DNA of 64,000 nt from Adiantum capillus-veneris (GCA_014529385.2 CM043942.1:51094774-51158773); one strand, 5' to 3'; counted from the first letter of the stretch, positions 29,456 to 41,524 are shown. The notes: generated from the sequence alone by a model not told the origin. Program-made: numbers and translations.

Positions 29456-30990
29456 ATGGTTGACAATAATCAAGAGAGTAGAATGAACATTGATAGCTTT
29501 GATTTTGCACATGAAGGTGCTAATGATGATGCTCCCATGTTTGTGAATTATCTCGTCACTAGGTTGCAACAAGCTATGGGCAACCCTATTTTGCAAGCCG
29601 AAGTTACTCAACAACTTCGTGCTTATGGAATTTCCCTTCCTCTCCCAGAGGAGAGAGAGCTTAGGAGGCCTCTTGAAGAGACCCCCAAAAGAAGAGTCTC
29701 TCCCCCATTCAAGAGGAGGAATCCAAAGAGAAAGAAAGCAATGACAGTTTAAGTTTCCTCTGAAGATGTGGCTCCACGAAGACGGCGGTCTAGACGATCG
29801 CCTACTCCTCCCAAGAGGAAAAGAGCAACCTATAGTCCTTCTCCTCATCACTCTGAAGGCAAGAGACAAACCAAAGGAAAAAAAGGGCTAGGAAGAGGTC
29901 ACCCTCTTTCTCTTCACCTTCCTCCTCTTCCGAAAACTTCCTACCTCTTTTTTTTCGCGTGTGAAAGGTTCATGGCTAATTCTCCTAAGAATACAAGAGG
30001 GCTTACGAGGACAATCGCAAGATGTGAAAGTTATGGCTATTCTCCTAGAGAATACAAGAGGAAGGACATCGCAAATCATTTCCTGCATGGCGAAGGTCAC
30101 AAAAGCTAAAGAAGTTCAAGGAGGGAGGAAAGAGTATCTCTTTTCTCACCTACGATGGCACCTTTGGTGCTACCGACAAAGTGTTGGCCTTCATCCAGCA
30201 ATTTGATGCGGCCTTTGGGGACGAGGGCTTCACAGAGTCCTCCAAGCTACGCCATGTAGCTATGCACTTCCAAAAATCAGCTCGTCAATGGTGGGCTAGC
30301 CTTCGTGGCAATGGAGAAGCCCCAAAGACATGGAAAACTCTACGAGTTTCCATCATGAAGCAATTTCTTCCAAGCAATACCGAATGGCGCGGCTTGAAGC
30401 TTCTCTCTCATGAGTCTATCAACAAGTATGTAGACAAGTTTTGGGATTTACATCTCAAAGCTACTGTCTTTCCAAAGATAGACTTTGCCGAACAAAGACA
30501 GCAATTCTGTGCGGGATTACCTGAAGAGATGGCCGAATACATCAACTCTCAACGGCCTGGTACTATTACCGAAGTAATCCATCACACCATGGTTGCTTCA
30601 CGCATCAATTTCCATCAAGGGGCTAGACGTAATGTCAAGCCCATGGAAAACAAAGATAAAAATGATTCAAAGGGGAAATCCAATGCACAAAATAATTCCC
30701 AAGGCACTTCCAACAACAACAATAACAACAACAACAATCGGTCCAAGGAGAAGGAGTTTACAAAGGTAAAAACAAACTCTCTCCTAAAGAGCTTGAAGCT
30801 TTTCGCAAGGACCATAAATGTTTCAAGTGTGGGGAGCAAGGACATGGCTATCGTTCTTGCCCCAAGAAGAATACTCGCAATGAGACTCCTAGGGCTTCCA
30901 CCATCGAATCTCCAAAAGAGGATGCTCATTGCAAAGGATCATCACTCTCCTATGCTTGGGAAAGGTAAGAGAGCATGATGCCTTCATCTT
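29456..30990 (+). pseudogene. Gag of element IV
   Basis: ATG at 29456 starts the frame (NIDSFDFAHEGANDDAPMFV, RLQQAMGNPILQAEV), which stops at 29750. A basic Arg/Ser-rich part follows in another frame (29768-30109). The capsid-like core is 30181-30700 (HFQKSARQWWASLRGNGEAP, INKYVDKFWDLHLKA). A canonical knuckle CFKCGEQGHGYRSC lies at 30819-30860, out of frame with the core because one G is missing at about 30750. At least three frameshifts or stops prevent a full Gag from this copy. Confidence 0.85.
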
Positions 30991-31249
30991 GTTTGACCCT
31001 TGCTCTACTCTCAACTTCATATCAATAGAGTTGGCCACCAAGTTGGGCATTCAAGCTTTTGAGATGGGAGATATAGTAACAGCTGATGCAACTTTCAAGG
31101 GACAACAAGCCTCCATTACTCCCTTGATTGGGAAGTTGAGGCTTCATGTCCAAAGCTATGTCGACAAAGAAGACTTCTTCATCTCTCCTTTCCAACATCT
31201 GGATGTTATCCTAGGGCACCATGGTTTGATCGCATGGCTGCCAACATGA
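30929..31249 (+). pseudogene. Aspartic protease of element IV
   Basis: The frame includes HDAFILFDPCSTLNFISIEL and QHLDVILGHHGLIAW. The usual active-site loop in related elements is D-x-G-S or D-S-G; here it is D-P-C-S. The conserved Gly is therefore lost and the protease is probably inactive. The downstream D-V-I-L-G motif is intact. Confidence 0.7.
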
Positions 31250-31643
31250 AGTTCCCTGAAAGGAGAATTTACTTCACCTACAGGGGAAAAAACATGTATA
31301 TAGATGCTAGTGAGCGTGGTCGTACTATTCCACATGTAAATCCTCTTTCTTTTGATAAATCAATGAAGAGCTCAGTTTCTGCGTACATGATTTATGTCAA
31401 AGAGTCTCTAAAAGCTAATAATGTTTCATCAAATGAAAATGATAGGAATCAAGAAGAGTTAGACTTGTCTACTTTTCTAAAAGGATTCCAATGTATTCAT
31501 CGATGATATCCCTATGGACCTACCTCCAAAACGAGGGGATGATGACCATCGTATTGAGCTCCTTCCAGAAGCTCACCGCCTAACAAACCTCCTTATCGAG
31601 TCTCACAAGCTCAACAAGAGGAGATTATGAGGCAAGTACAAGA
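31250..31643 (+). pseudogene. Protease-RT linker of element IV
   Basis: Frame 31234-31506 (FPERRIYFTYRGKNMYI, VSAYMIYVKESLKANNV) and the following 140 bases in another frame form the linker before RT. Decayed homologous sequence is present in element VI at about 42700-43080. No enzyme motif. Confidence 0.6.
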
Positions 31644-32090
31644 TTGGTAGACAAAGGGATGGTGAGGCCTAGTTCCTCTCCCTTTTGTTCTCCAGTTCTT
31701 TTAGTGCAAAAGAAAGATGGTACATACCGTATGTGTGTGGACTATCGAGCACTAAACCATATCACTATCAAAAACAGATTTCCCGTGCCTCGGGTAGAAG
31801 ATCTGTTTGATAAGCTACAAGGCTCTACTTACTTCAGTAGGATTGACCTTAAGAGTGGCTATCATCAAATAAGGATAGTGGATGAAGATATCCTAAAGAC
31901 CGCGTTTCGCACAACATTTGGTCTTTATGAATATCTAGTCATGCCTTTTGGCTTGACTAATGCACCAGCTACTTTCAATCGTCTCATGGAGAAAAATTTT
32001 AGACGATATCGTAAATTCACTGGAGTGTTCTTTGATGATATCATCATCTACTCCAAGTCTTTGAGGAACATAAGCAACATCTCCAAGTGA
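31644..32090 (+). pseudogene. Reverse transcriptase of element IV, first part
   Basis: All main RT motifs are visible: [55 protein letters not shown] and the catalytic F-F-D-D ([13 protein letters not shown]). One G is missing after the codons for YSKSL at about 32060; element VI has the extra base. The frame therefore stops at 32088. Confidence 0.9.
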
Positions 32091-32613
32091 TTTTTCAAGC
32101 CTTGAGGGAGAACAAACTTTTTCTCAACCAAAAGAAAAGTGAATTCTTCCTTCAAGAGATTCAATATCTAGGTCATATTATCTCTCACGATGGTATTCGT
32201 ATGGATCCATCAAAGTTAGAGGTAATAAAATCATGGCCTAACCCAAGGAATCTACATGAGCTAAGAAGCTTTATTGGTATGTGTGCATACTATAAACGCT
32301 TCATAGCAAAATTCTCTAAAGTAGCAGGACCACTACACGACTTAACAAAGAAGAACGTTAAGTTTGTATGGACTGCTAAGGAGCAAAATGCTTTTGAAAA
32401 ACTCAAAGAGAAGCTTACCTCCCAACCAGTCCTCGTGCTTCCGATCTCTCAAAGCCATTTGAGGTCCAATGTGATGCTGTGTTGATTGCCTTGGAGCGGT
32501 TTTTCTTCAAGAAGGGCATGCCATAGCATATGAGAGCTGAAGGCTCAATAGTGATGAATGAGTCTTGGGCATTATGAGAAAGAGCTTTTAGCTGTTCTAC
32601 ATGCCCTAGATAC
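32087..32613 (+). pseudogene. RT thumb and RNase H start of element IV
   Basis: Frame 32087-32485 continues the RT (NQKKSEFFLQEIQYLGHII, LRSFIGMCAYYKRFIAKFS) into RNase H (AFEKLKEKLTSQPVLVLP). At about 32440-32600 several small deletions break the segment that carries the first RNase H aspartate. Element II (11900-12060) and VI (41760-41880) have that segment better preserved (VQCDACGDCLGAVLLQE in II). Confidence 0.8.
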
Positions 32614-33285
32614 ATGGAAGCACTACCTATTGGGGACTCTCCATTTATCCTACGAACCGATCACCAAAGTCTCAAGTATTTCATGACGCAAACCAAACTT
32701 TCCAACAAACAAATGAGGTGGGCAAATTTTCTTTCGCAATTTAATTTCCATATTGCTCACATAGCTGGTAAGCACAATCAAGTTGCCGATGCACTTTCAC
32801 GACGACCAAAAGTTAATGCGGTGTCTATAGCTACTCACAATGATCTATCCTCTATGATAGATGAGTATGCTACTGACCCTGACTTTAGAGACATAAAGTC
32901 AGCCCTTGCTTTGGGGAAGAAAGAGGAACCATTCACCTTGCATGATGGTTATCTTCTCCACGGAAATAGGCTATGTGTTACCCATTCCCTTCGTGAGAAG
33001 GTTATGTATGAATCCCATGCTCCTCCATATGCAGGGCATAGAGGAATTCACCTACTACTCCCGAGGAGTAGAGACGTATTTCTATTGGCCTACCATGAAG
33101 TGGACATACAAGAGTATGTTTCAAAATGTGTAGTATGCCAAAAGACCAAGTATGATAGAGGGAAGCAACCTGGATTACTCCAGCCATTGCCTATTCCAAA
33201 TTCACCATGGGAGATATATCCATGGATTTCATCTTTGGATTACCCAAGTCTATCCCCTGGGAATACAGGAATAGGACAAGAATAG
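32614..33285 (+). pseudogene. RNase H end and integrase zinc-binding domain of element IV
   Basis: RNase H C-terminus (FILRTDHQSLKYFMTQ, HNQVADALSRRPK), a spacer, and the integrase HHCC domain (YESHAPPYAGHRG ... YVSKCVVCQKTKYD). After PIPNSPWE the frame shifts; the core continues in the frame starting at 33207. Confidence 0.85.
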
Positions 33286-34094
33286 TCGACAGGTTTAGCA
33301 AGCAAGCACATTTTATTCCTGTCAAAAAGACTATTAAGGCACATCAAATGGCAACTCTCTTCATATCTCAGATTTTCAAGCACCATGGATTACCCACATC
33401 CATCGTGTCAGATAGAGATCCTAGAATGACCAGTAATTTCTGGAAAGGTCTCTTTGAAAATCTAGGAACAAGATTGAATTTCTCTTCGGCCTATCACCCA
33501 CAAACGGATGGCCAAAGTGAGATAGCCAATCTTACGATACTCGATCTACTCAAGACTTATGTTACCGAAGTAGATCAACGCTCACAATGGAAAAAGTATT
33601 TACCTCTAGTAGAGTATGCCTACAATAATATTGTACATACTTCTACGGGGAAAGCACCTTTCGAGATCATAGAGGGAAGACCTAAAAGTCCCTTGCTACT
33701 CAAAGTACATGGGAAGATCTTCGCCGCCGATGAGTATAGCCGTGACCTACAAGAATCTTTTCAAAAGATTAGGGAGGCTATAGCCATCTCTCAACAAAGG
33801 CAAAAAGCTGCTGCTAATAAGCACAGAAGAGCCTTAATGTTCAAAGAAAATGATTGGGTCTTACTCAAATTTCCTAAGGCTCGATTAAGGCAAACGACGG
33901 GCAAAAATCCTACGGGCCATCAAAAGTATTATGCTAAACTAGGAAAAAGATACTGTGGTCCTTTCCAAATCTTGAAGCCCATCAATGTGATGGCTTATCA
34001 ACTCAAGTTGCCCAACCATTGGCTTATACACAACGCCTTTCATGTAAGCCTACTTAAGCCCTATAAAGGAGAGCCACCAACAGAAAATTATTGA
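33207..34094 (+). pseudogene. Integrase core and C-terminal domain of element IV
   Basis: The D-D-E triad is present: D in SMDFIFGLPKS, D in IVSDRDPRMTSNFW, E in TDGQSEIANL. The C-terminal GPY/F module is GPFQILKPINVMAYQLKLP with HNAFHVSLLKPYKG. The frame ends by a shift at 34092, separating it from the chromodomain. It would insert element cDNA. Confidence 0.88.
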
Positions 34095-34303
34095 ACCCTC
34101 CCGAAGTTGAAGACCAAGAAGAGGTGCTACAACCCGAAGCTGTCCTTTGGCATGAAGACAAGGTACTACGACATGGTAAGATAATCCGACGGTATCTTAT
34201 TAAGTTCAAAAATTATCCTTTTGAAGATGCTAGATGGATGCAAGGAGTACAACTTAAGGATAGTATGAACCTTGTCAATGCTTACAATGCTTCCTTAGAG
34301 TAA
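34091..34303 (+). pseudogene. Integrase chromodomain of element IV
   Basis: The segment LRHGKIIRRYLIKFKNYPFE with following DARWMQGVQLKDSMNLVNAY has the chromodomain pattern Y-L-[IV]-K-[WF]-K-x-Y-P...W. The second aromatic is Phe (KFK rather than KWK) and the last part is divergent. In element VI it is joined in frame to the GPF module, so here it was separated by a frameshift. Chromodomains of this type direct integration to particular chromatin. Confidence 0.75.
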
Positions 34304-34666
34304 GCAAATGTACAAATGTCTTTTAAATGACTCATGTTTTTGTCTTATATGACTAGTCCTCTTTTTAATTGTGCACAAATTTAACTAGTATGCATGATTA
34401 GAATCATGTTTGTGATGATGACGTCTCTCAAACACCAAGTAGAATTTGTCACTCTACTTTGGGAGAATGAAATGGACTAAAGAGCAGACATGCTTGCGGC
34501 AGCTATGTCTCCCAAGCACCAAATGGATTAGTCATCCATCTTGGAAAGATGTCGTAGGGTTAAAAAAAAGGGATCCTCTACCCGCTAAGTACGATTGACT
34601 AATGACTGAGGCTTTATCTCTTCTACCTCATAGTCGAGGACGACTATGATTTCAAGAGAGAGGTAA
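34304..34666 (+). other. Element IV 3' untranslated region and purine tract
   Basis: There is no gene. Bases 34650-34664 (TTCAAGAGAGAGGTA) form the purine-rich tract ahead of the 3' LTR. The conserved phrases around 34440-34600 also occur, reversed, in VI. Confidence 0.7.
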
Positions 34667-36288
34667 TGTCATAAAATCTAATATCTAACCTACCCAAATG
34701 ATTTTCTCATATTAAATTGATCACTTAATGTGGGAGAATAAATAGGAACAAGTGTTAAGATATAGATATGTGCTTATAGATCTATCTCAACACGGGGCCA
34801 ATAGTAAAGGGGCCCAAATGGGAGATGGTCTATCAAGAGCAAGGCTAACCAATGGAGCATAAGACCTTAGGGTTAGCTTCATTGAAGACCTCCAATAATG
34901 TGTGTAAAATTCCTTTGACCTTAGGTAAGCTAGGGCTGAGCTTGAGGTGGGAACCCGGCCCAAGCTCGAGGTGCTTGACCTGCTTGGGGTGCTTGTCGTG
35001 CTTGAGGTGTTTGTCCTGCTTGAGGTGCTTGAGGTGCTTGACTTACTCCATGCTTGAGGTGCTTGACTTGCCGCTTGATTAAGGTGCTTGAGGTGCCTTG
35101 ACATGCTTGCCTAAGATGCTTGTGGGAATACCCCCTAGTCCAAGTGCTTTGTCATGCTTGATGACTAAGGTGCTTGAGCTCCTAAAGTCAAAAGCATCCC
35201 TACAAGAGGGGGGGCGAGCCCTTTTCCTAGGGATTAGAGAGAGAACACACACTCACACTCACAAGGGAAGCCCCAGCTTGAAGAGGCAGCAGCAAGGACA
35301 CATGTCAGGTCCTACCCATGTTACCTTCATGTGTTTCTTGAAGCCTATTGGCTAGGCTTCAAAGGGGTCCAATGATAAATTACTTGAATTATCTAATTGT
35401 TTTTGAATTTATCAAGTCCTCTCTCTCAAAGGGGAAAGGGGGACACTTGTCCCAAGGCTATCCCTGTTGCTTGTAATGGCTTTTGCTTGTGATTGGCTAG
35501 GCCTGGAGGGTCCAATGAGCTTCAAGCATGAGCTACAAGGGGGGTCGACCCAAGCAAGCTAGGGGGGTGCTTAGGGGGTATACTCACCCACACACACTCA
35601 CAAACACTCTCATTGTGTACTATGCAAAGTGCAAGAGCTCCCTCTCCTTCTCCAAGCAAGTAGAGGTTGAGAGCCTACACCAACACTCTTGGCTATGGAG
35701 TGCAAATCCATCCAAGAGCCATGCTTCAATGCTTAAGCTTGCCATCTCCTTCTTCTTCATTACTATGCTATTATGTATGCTAGCAACAAGAGTATGATAA
35801 GTGAGGAACTAATTCTTTCTCCTACGAAATGTTTCTTCTTCCTCTTCCCTACCCTCATTCCCTGCTAGCTCTCTCCACCTTCGAAGGTGTTTGAGGTCTT
35901 GGGACTGAGGCTTGGTATAGTTAAAGCTTTCTTCAAGTTTAGGTTATGCTATGATGGTGATGCATGAAGCTTTCCATCTTCATTGCTTCACCTAGGTCAC
36001 AAGGAACACAAAGAATGTATTGTAACAAGTCTCTCTTTATGGGAGAAATCATAATACAAATGCCTATTGGAGGGGGGACCGGCTCCACATAAATCCGGTC
36101 CTCAACTGTTGTCATGTTCTCTAAATTCTCTCTCTTGCAAAAGTATTGTCTATGCCAAGTTAACTAATTGCTATGATTATGTTGCTATCTTCAATTATGT
36201 CAACCCGCTATGCTCACAAAATCATTTCTTGAAAGTACTCTCATTAAATTCCGCTACTCTCAAATTGAATAGGCAAAATTACATTACA
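34667..36288 (+). repeat. Element IV 3' LTR
   Basis: Starts TGTCATAAAATC, ends ACATTACA. High similarity to 27409-29042, with indels mainly in the minisatellite (34965-35115). Confidence 0.93.
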
Positions 36289-36293
36289 ACCAC
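36289..36293. repeat. Target site duplication of element IV, right copy (ACCAC)
   Basis: Exact match to 27404-27408. Confidence 0.93.
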
Positions 36294-37400
36294 TTTGCAT
36301 TGTGTTTCTTGCCTTAGCTACCAAAGGGGACATTTAACTTGTCCAGATGGATATTAAGACTAAATTCTTACATGATGATCTTCATGAGGACGTATATATG
36401 CAGCAACCACAAAGGTTTTTGGAGAAGGGTAGAGAGCACTTGGTTTGTAAGATCAAGAAGAGCCTTTATGGCCTTAAACACGCACCAAGAGAATGGTATC
36501 ATAAGTTTGATTCATTTATGCTCTCTCAAGGTTATAGAAGAAGTGACATCGATCATTGCCTCTATACTAAGCGAGTTAAGCAAAGCATGGTAGCTTGTTG
36601 GTTTTTATCCTTTAAGTGGATGACATGTTACTTGTTGAAAATAACATTAATGAGTTAGCTTCCTTGAAATAAAAGTTGAATGATAGCTTTGACGTGAAAT
36701 ATTTGGGGTCATATTTTGGGCATGCACATTGTGCGAGATAAATATAAGAAGTTGCTTTACTTATCTCAACAAATTATATTGAAAAACCACTCAAAATTTC
36801 AATATGGAGAGAGGGAAGGCATAGAATACTCCACTGCCTCCATATGTGAAACTATGCCTAAATGATAGTCCCAAATTTGATGTAGAAAAGGCTAAAATGG
36901 CAAAGGTGCCATACTCTTTGCAGTTGGTAGCTTAATTATGCAATGATATGTACATGATTAGATATTGCTTTTGCAATGGGAGTGGTCAACCAATACATGT
37001 CAAATCCTGGCAAGAAACATTGGGGGGTAGTGAAAGGAGTCATGAGATATCTGAATCGTACAAAGGAATTGTGCATTTGGTTTGGAAGAAAATAAGCACA
37101 TGTACTTGGATACACTAATTATGCATGGGATATGGACAAAAGGAGGTCTACTTTAGGTTACGTCTTCATTTTTATTGGTGGTACTGTTTCTTGGTGATCT
37201 CATTTGAGAGTTGCACATCCATGTCAACCATCAAAGCTGTGTATATTGCAGCATCAAAGGCTTGCAAGGAAGCTATATGGCTTGCTCGACTAGTGAAAGA
37301 CTTGGGAATTTTTGTTGAGGTGCCTACATTACACTGTGATAGTCACAATGCTATCATGTTGGCAAGGAATCCAATGTTTCATGTGAAGATAAAGCATACA

Positions 37401-37405
37401 AATGT
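37401..37405. repeat. Target site duplication of element VI, left copy (AATGT)
   Basis: Matches TATGT at 45984-45988 with one mismatch. The copia RNase H frame resumes right after the second copy. Confidence 0.8.
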
Positions 37406-38967
37406 TGTAATAGAAATGGCCTAATAACTTGTAGAGTAGCGGAATTAAGAGAAATTATTTGCTGAAATTACTTTGAGAGCATAATGGGTGAACTTCATTA
37501 ATGGTAGCAACATAAAAATAATAGTTAATTAACTAGGCATGAACAATAATTTTGCAAGAGAGTGAATTAGAGAACATGACAACAATTGAGGACCGGATTT
37601 ATGTGGAGCCGGTCCCCCCTCCCCAATAGGCATTTGTATTATAGATTCTCCCATTAAAGGAGACTTCGTACAATACAATCTTTGTGTTCTTTTTTACCTA
37701 AGTGATGTTATGAAGATGGAAAGCTTCATGCACCGCTAGCATAGCATAATCTTTGAAGAATACATTAACTGGACCAAGGCTCAGTCCCAAGACCTCAAAC
37801 ACCTTCGAAGGGGGAGAGAGCTAGCATGGAGTGAGGATAGGGAAGAGGAAGAAGAAGTAGTATACGAGAAAGAGATATTCCCTTACTTATCATCACTCTT
37901 CTTTAGCATAGCATAATAGCTTAGTAATGATGAAGATGAAAAGGATGGCAAGCTCAAGCTTTGAAGCATGTCTCTTGGTTGGATTTGCACCCCATAGCCA
38001 GAGAGGCTAAGTGTAGGCTCACTCTTCTCAAGGAGCTTAGAGAAGGAGATGGAGCTCTTGCACTTGCCAAGCACATAATGAGAGTGAATGTGAGAGTGTG
38101 TGGGTGAGTATACCGTGCAAGCTAGGCCCATGCTTCCTTGGTCGACCCCCTCTGGCCAATCACAGCCTTAGTGCATATCAAGCAACAAGGGTAGTCTTGG
38201 GGCAAGTGTCCCCCTTTCCACTTTGAGAGAGAGGACTTGATAAATGCAAAAGCAATTAAATAAATGTGGTAATTTATCATTGGACCCCTTTTAAGCCTAG
38301 CCAATAGGATTCAAGCACCTCATGAAGGTAACATGGGTAGGGTCTTGACATGTGTCCTTGCTGCCTCTCTAGGCTTGGGCTCACCTTGAGTGTGTGAGTG
38401 TGTGTCTCTCTCTCTACCCTAGGAAAAGGGCTCACCCCCCCTCTTGTAGGGATATTTTTGACTTGCTTTGATCAAGCACCTTAGTCATCAAGCATGACTA
38501 AGCACTTGGACTAGGGGGTGCAAGCATCTCAAGCAAGCATGTCCAAGCACCTCAAGCACCTTAGTGATGCAGCAGGTCAAGCACCTCAAGAACCTTAATC
38601 AAGCACCTCAAGAATGACAAGCACCTCAAGCACCTTAATCAAGCACCTCAAGCAGGACAAGCATCTCAAGCTTGGGCTGGGTTCCCACCTCAAGCTCAGC
38701 CCTAACTTAGGTCAAAGACTTTTAACACTAACCTTTGGAGGTCTTTAATGAAGCTAACCCTAAGGTCTTCTAAGCTCCATTGGTAGCCTTACTCTTTGAC
38801 AGACCATCTCTCATTTAAGCCCCTTTACCATTGGCCCCTTGTTGAGATAGATCTGTAAGCACATGTCTATATTCTACCTCTTATTTCCATTTATCTCTCC
38901 CATATTAAATGATCAATTCAATATGAGAAAGTCTTTTTGGAATAGGTAGATATTAGATTTTATGACA
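37406..38967 (-). repeat. Element VI 3' LTR
   Basis: Plus strand begins TGTAATAGAAATGGCC and ends TTTTATGACA. It pairs with 44421-45983 and is an inverted relative of the element IV LTRs. The minisatellite is at about 38470-38695. Confidence 0.92.
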
Positions 38968-39068
38968 TTTCCTCTCTCTTGAAATCATAATCGTCCTCAA
39001 CTATGAGGTAGAAGAGATAAATTCTTAGTCATTAGTCTACGTTACTTAGCGGGTAGAGGGTCCCTTTT
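38968..39068 (-). other. Element VI 3' tail, before solo LTR
   Basis: Purine tract (on the minus strand) next to the LTR, then CTTAGCGGGTAGAGGGTCCC, which matches reversed 34575-34600 of element IV. It breaks at CTTTT where the solo LTR is inserted. Confidence 0.75.
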
Positions 39069-39777
39069 TGTTAGGAAATAAGACGTAGCTAAATAGATAA
39101 TTGAGTGATACTTAATGGAGAGAGACAAATTTACATACACGAGATTATAGAGTAGAGAGAGAGAGAGAGAGTACACACAATATACGTGGTTCACCAATGT
39201 GGGCTACGTCCACGAAAAAGCAGCCACTCAATGGCTTTAGTACTTCAAAACAAGAAGTAGTTTACAAAGAGATTATACCCTTTTGGAGCTCCCGCATTGC
39301 TTCACTCTCACCACCTTACACCCATCTTGTTGCATCAACTTCACACTATGAAATGTGTGTAGAAATGGCCTCCTTTTATAGGCCAAAAGGGTTGTCCTCT
39401 CTTATGAGAGGCAGCCATGTGTAGTCGCCCTTGTGTGAATAAGTCCAAATCGGACCCTCCAATCTGCCTATGTGTGGCCGCCCTTGTGTAGACAAATCCA
39501 CTTTTGAATTCGGCCACCGGTCACGGCCATTGACTTCTTCCGACCACCGGCCACCCACCGGCCAACGGCCAACCGACTGCTTTCCGGTCGCCGTCCGGCC
39601 ATAATATTCCGGCCCCTGATTTTTGGCCGTGAAAATTTTGGTTTCCGGCAAGTGATTTTTATTTCCGGTGAGTGATTTTCCTTCACGCACGATGGCTTCT
39701 CCTCATAATGGGGCCTTACAAATGTGCGCTTTTACCAGAGAAAATTACAAGGGGTAAATCTGGCTCCATACTTAACA
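39069..39777. mobile_element. Solo LTR inserted in element VI
   Basis: 709 bp starting TGTTAGGAAATAAG and ending ACTTAACA, flanked by CTTTT on both sides (39064-39068 and 39778-39782). Inside is a phrase ACGTGGTTCACCAATGTGGG with CTACGTCCACG, typical of plant copia LTRs, and a short GA run (39155-39170). Without an internal region it is a solo LTR or a very short element. Elements IV and II lack it at this place, so the insertion is younger than VI. Strand is not certain. Confidence 0.85.
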
Positions 39778-40098
39778 CTTTTTACCCTATGACATCATTC
39801 CAAGATGGATGACTAATCCATTTGGTGCTTGGGAGACATAGCTTCCGCAAGCATGTATGCTCTTTAGTCCATATCATAATGCCAAAGTAGAATGACAAGT
39901 TCTACTTGGTGTTTGAGAGACGTTGTCAACCAAACATGATTCTAAGCATGCATACTACTTATATTTGTGCACAATAAAAAGAGAACTACTCTTATAAGAC
40001 AAAAATATTGGTCATTAAAAAGAAATTTGTACATTTGCTTACTCTAATGTAGCATTGTAAGCAGTGATAAGGTTCATACTATCCTTAAGTTGTACTCC
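39778..40098 (-). other. Element VI 3' untranslated region, continuation
   Basis: Matches reversed 34310-34570 of element IV. No gene. Confidence 0.75.
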
Positions 40099-40652
40099 TT
40101 AGATCCATTTTAGCATCTTCAAAAGGATAGTTTTGAACTTAATAAGATACCGACGGATAATCTTACCATGTCGCAGTACCTTATCTTCATGTCGAAGGAC
40201 AGCTTCGGGTTGTAGCACCTCTTCTTGATCTTCTACTTTGGGAGGGTCTTCAATAATTGGTTCACTTGGTGGCTCTCCTTTGTAGGGCTTAAGTAGACTC
40301 ACATGAAAAGCATTGTGTATGAGCCAATGGTTGGCAATTTAAGTTGGTAAGCCATCTCGTTGATTGGCTTCAAAATTTGAAAAGGGCCATAGAATCTTTT
40401 TTCTAGTTTAGCATAATACTTTTGATGGCCCGTAGGATTTTTGCCCTTCGTTTGCCTTAATCGAGCCTTGGGGAACTTGAGTAAGACCCAATCGTTTTCT
40501 TTGAACGTTAATGCCCTTCTGTGCTTATCAGCAACAACTTTTTGCCTTTGTTGAGAGATGGATATAGCCTCCTTAATCTTTTGAAAAGATTCTTGTAGGT
40601 CACGGCTATACTCATCAGCAGCGAAGATATTCCCATGTACCTTAAGTAGCAA
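40099..40652 (-). pseudogene. Integrase C-terminus and chromodomain of element VI
   Basis: Frame 40652-40299 holds WVLLKFPKARLRQTKGKNP and GPFQILKPINEMAYQLKLP. Frame 40302-40099 holds VSLLKPYKG-like MSLLKPYKGEPP, the linker EVLQPEAVLRHED and the chromodomain start RHGKIIRRYLIKFK. In this copy linker and chromodomain share a frame, but the last part is lost by a shift at about 40135. Confidence 0.8.
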
Positions 40653-41524
40653 GGGACTTTTAGATCTTCCCTCAATGATTTCAAAGGTGCTTTTCCTATA
40701 GAAGTATGTACATTATTATTGTATGCATACTTTACAAGAGGTAAATACCTTTCCCATTGTGAGCATTGATCTACTTCTATAACATAAGTCTTTAGTAGAT
40801 CAAGTATTGTAAGATTGGCTATCTCACTTTGGCCATCCGTTTGTGGGTGATAGGCCGAAGAGAAATTCAATCTTGTACCTAAACTTTCAAAGAGACCCTT
40901 CCAGAAATTACTAGTCATTCTATGATCTCTATTTGACACGATGGATGTTGGCAATCCATGGTGTTTGAAAATCTGAGATATGAAGAGAGTAGCCATTTGG
41001 TGTGCCTTAATAGTCTTTTTGATAGGAATAAAGTGTGCTTGCTTGCTAAACCTGTCAAGTATTGTCCATATCTCCGTATTCCCATGGATAGACTTGGGTA
41101 ATCCAAAGATAAAATCCATGGATATACTCTCCCATGGTGAATTAGGGATTGTCAATGGTGGCTGGAGTAATCTAGGTTGCTTCCCTCTATCATACTTAGT
41201 CTTTTGGCATACTACACATTTGGAAACATACTCTTGTATGTCCACTTTCATGGTAGTCCAATAGAAGTATGTCTCTACTCCTCGGAGAGTAGGTTGAATA
41301 CGTCTATGCCCCGCATAGGGAGGAGCATGGGATTCAAACATGACTTTCTCACGAAGGGAATGGGTAATACATAGCCTATTGCCATGGAGAAGATAACCAT
41401 CCTGCAAGGTGAATGGTTCCTCTTTCTTCCCCAAAGCAAGGGCTGACATTACGTCTTTAAAGTCAGGGTCAGTAGCATACTGATCTATCATAGAAGATAG
41501 ATCATTGTGAGTAGCTATTGACAC
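40508..41524 (-). pseudogene. Integrase HHCC domain and core of element VI
   Basis: One 338-residue open frame, the longest pol piece of this copy. HHCC: FESHAPPYAGHRR ... YVSKCVVCQKTKYD. Core: SMDFIFGLPKSIHG, IVSNRDHRMTSNFW (the second Asp is Asn in this copy), TDGQSEIANL. Loss of the catalytic Asp would inactivate the enzyme. A frameshift follows APLKSLRED at about 40690. Confidence 0.85.

Larger units (their letters stand above)
27409..36288 (+). mobile_element. Element IV: full-length family A Ty3 chromovirus-like element
   Basis: An 8,880-bp element with LTRs of 1,634 and 1,622 bp, an initiator-Met type primer site, gag, protease, RT, RNase H, integrase, a chromodomain and a purine tract in the usual Ty3 order. 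Target duplications are exact. The LTRs are very similar, so insertion is fairly recent, but there are several frameshifts in gag, RT, RNase H and integrase. It is inserted in the RT gene of copia element V. Element VI, of the same family, lies in the opposite orientation 1.1 kb away. Confidence 0.93.
36289..37405 (+). pseudogene. Element V (Ty1/copia) RT and RNase H, middle piece
   Basis: The frame shows copia RT (QMDIKTKFLHDDLHEDVYMQ, KIKKSLYGLKHAPREWYHKF), then a decayed YVDD region at about 36610-36635 (DMLL follows), KYLG...GMHIVRD at about 36700, and NPGKKHWGVVKGVMRYLNRT at about 37000. The RNase H part has YIAASKACKEAIWLARLV, HCDSHNAIMLARNP and VKIKHT. Multiple stops and frameshifts are present. 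It stops at the target site of element VI (37401-37405). Confidence 0.88.
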
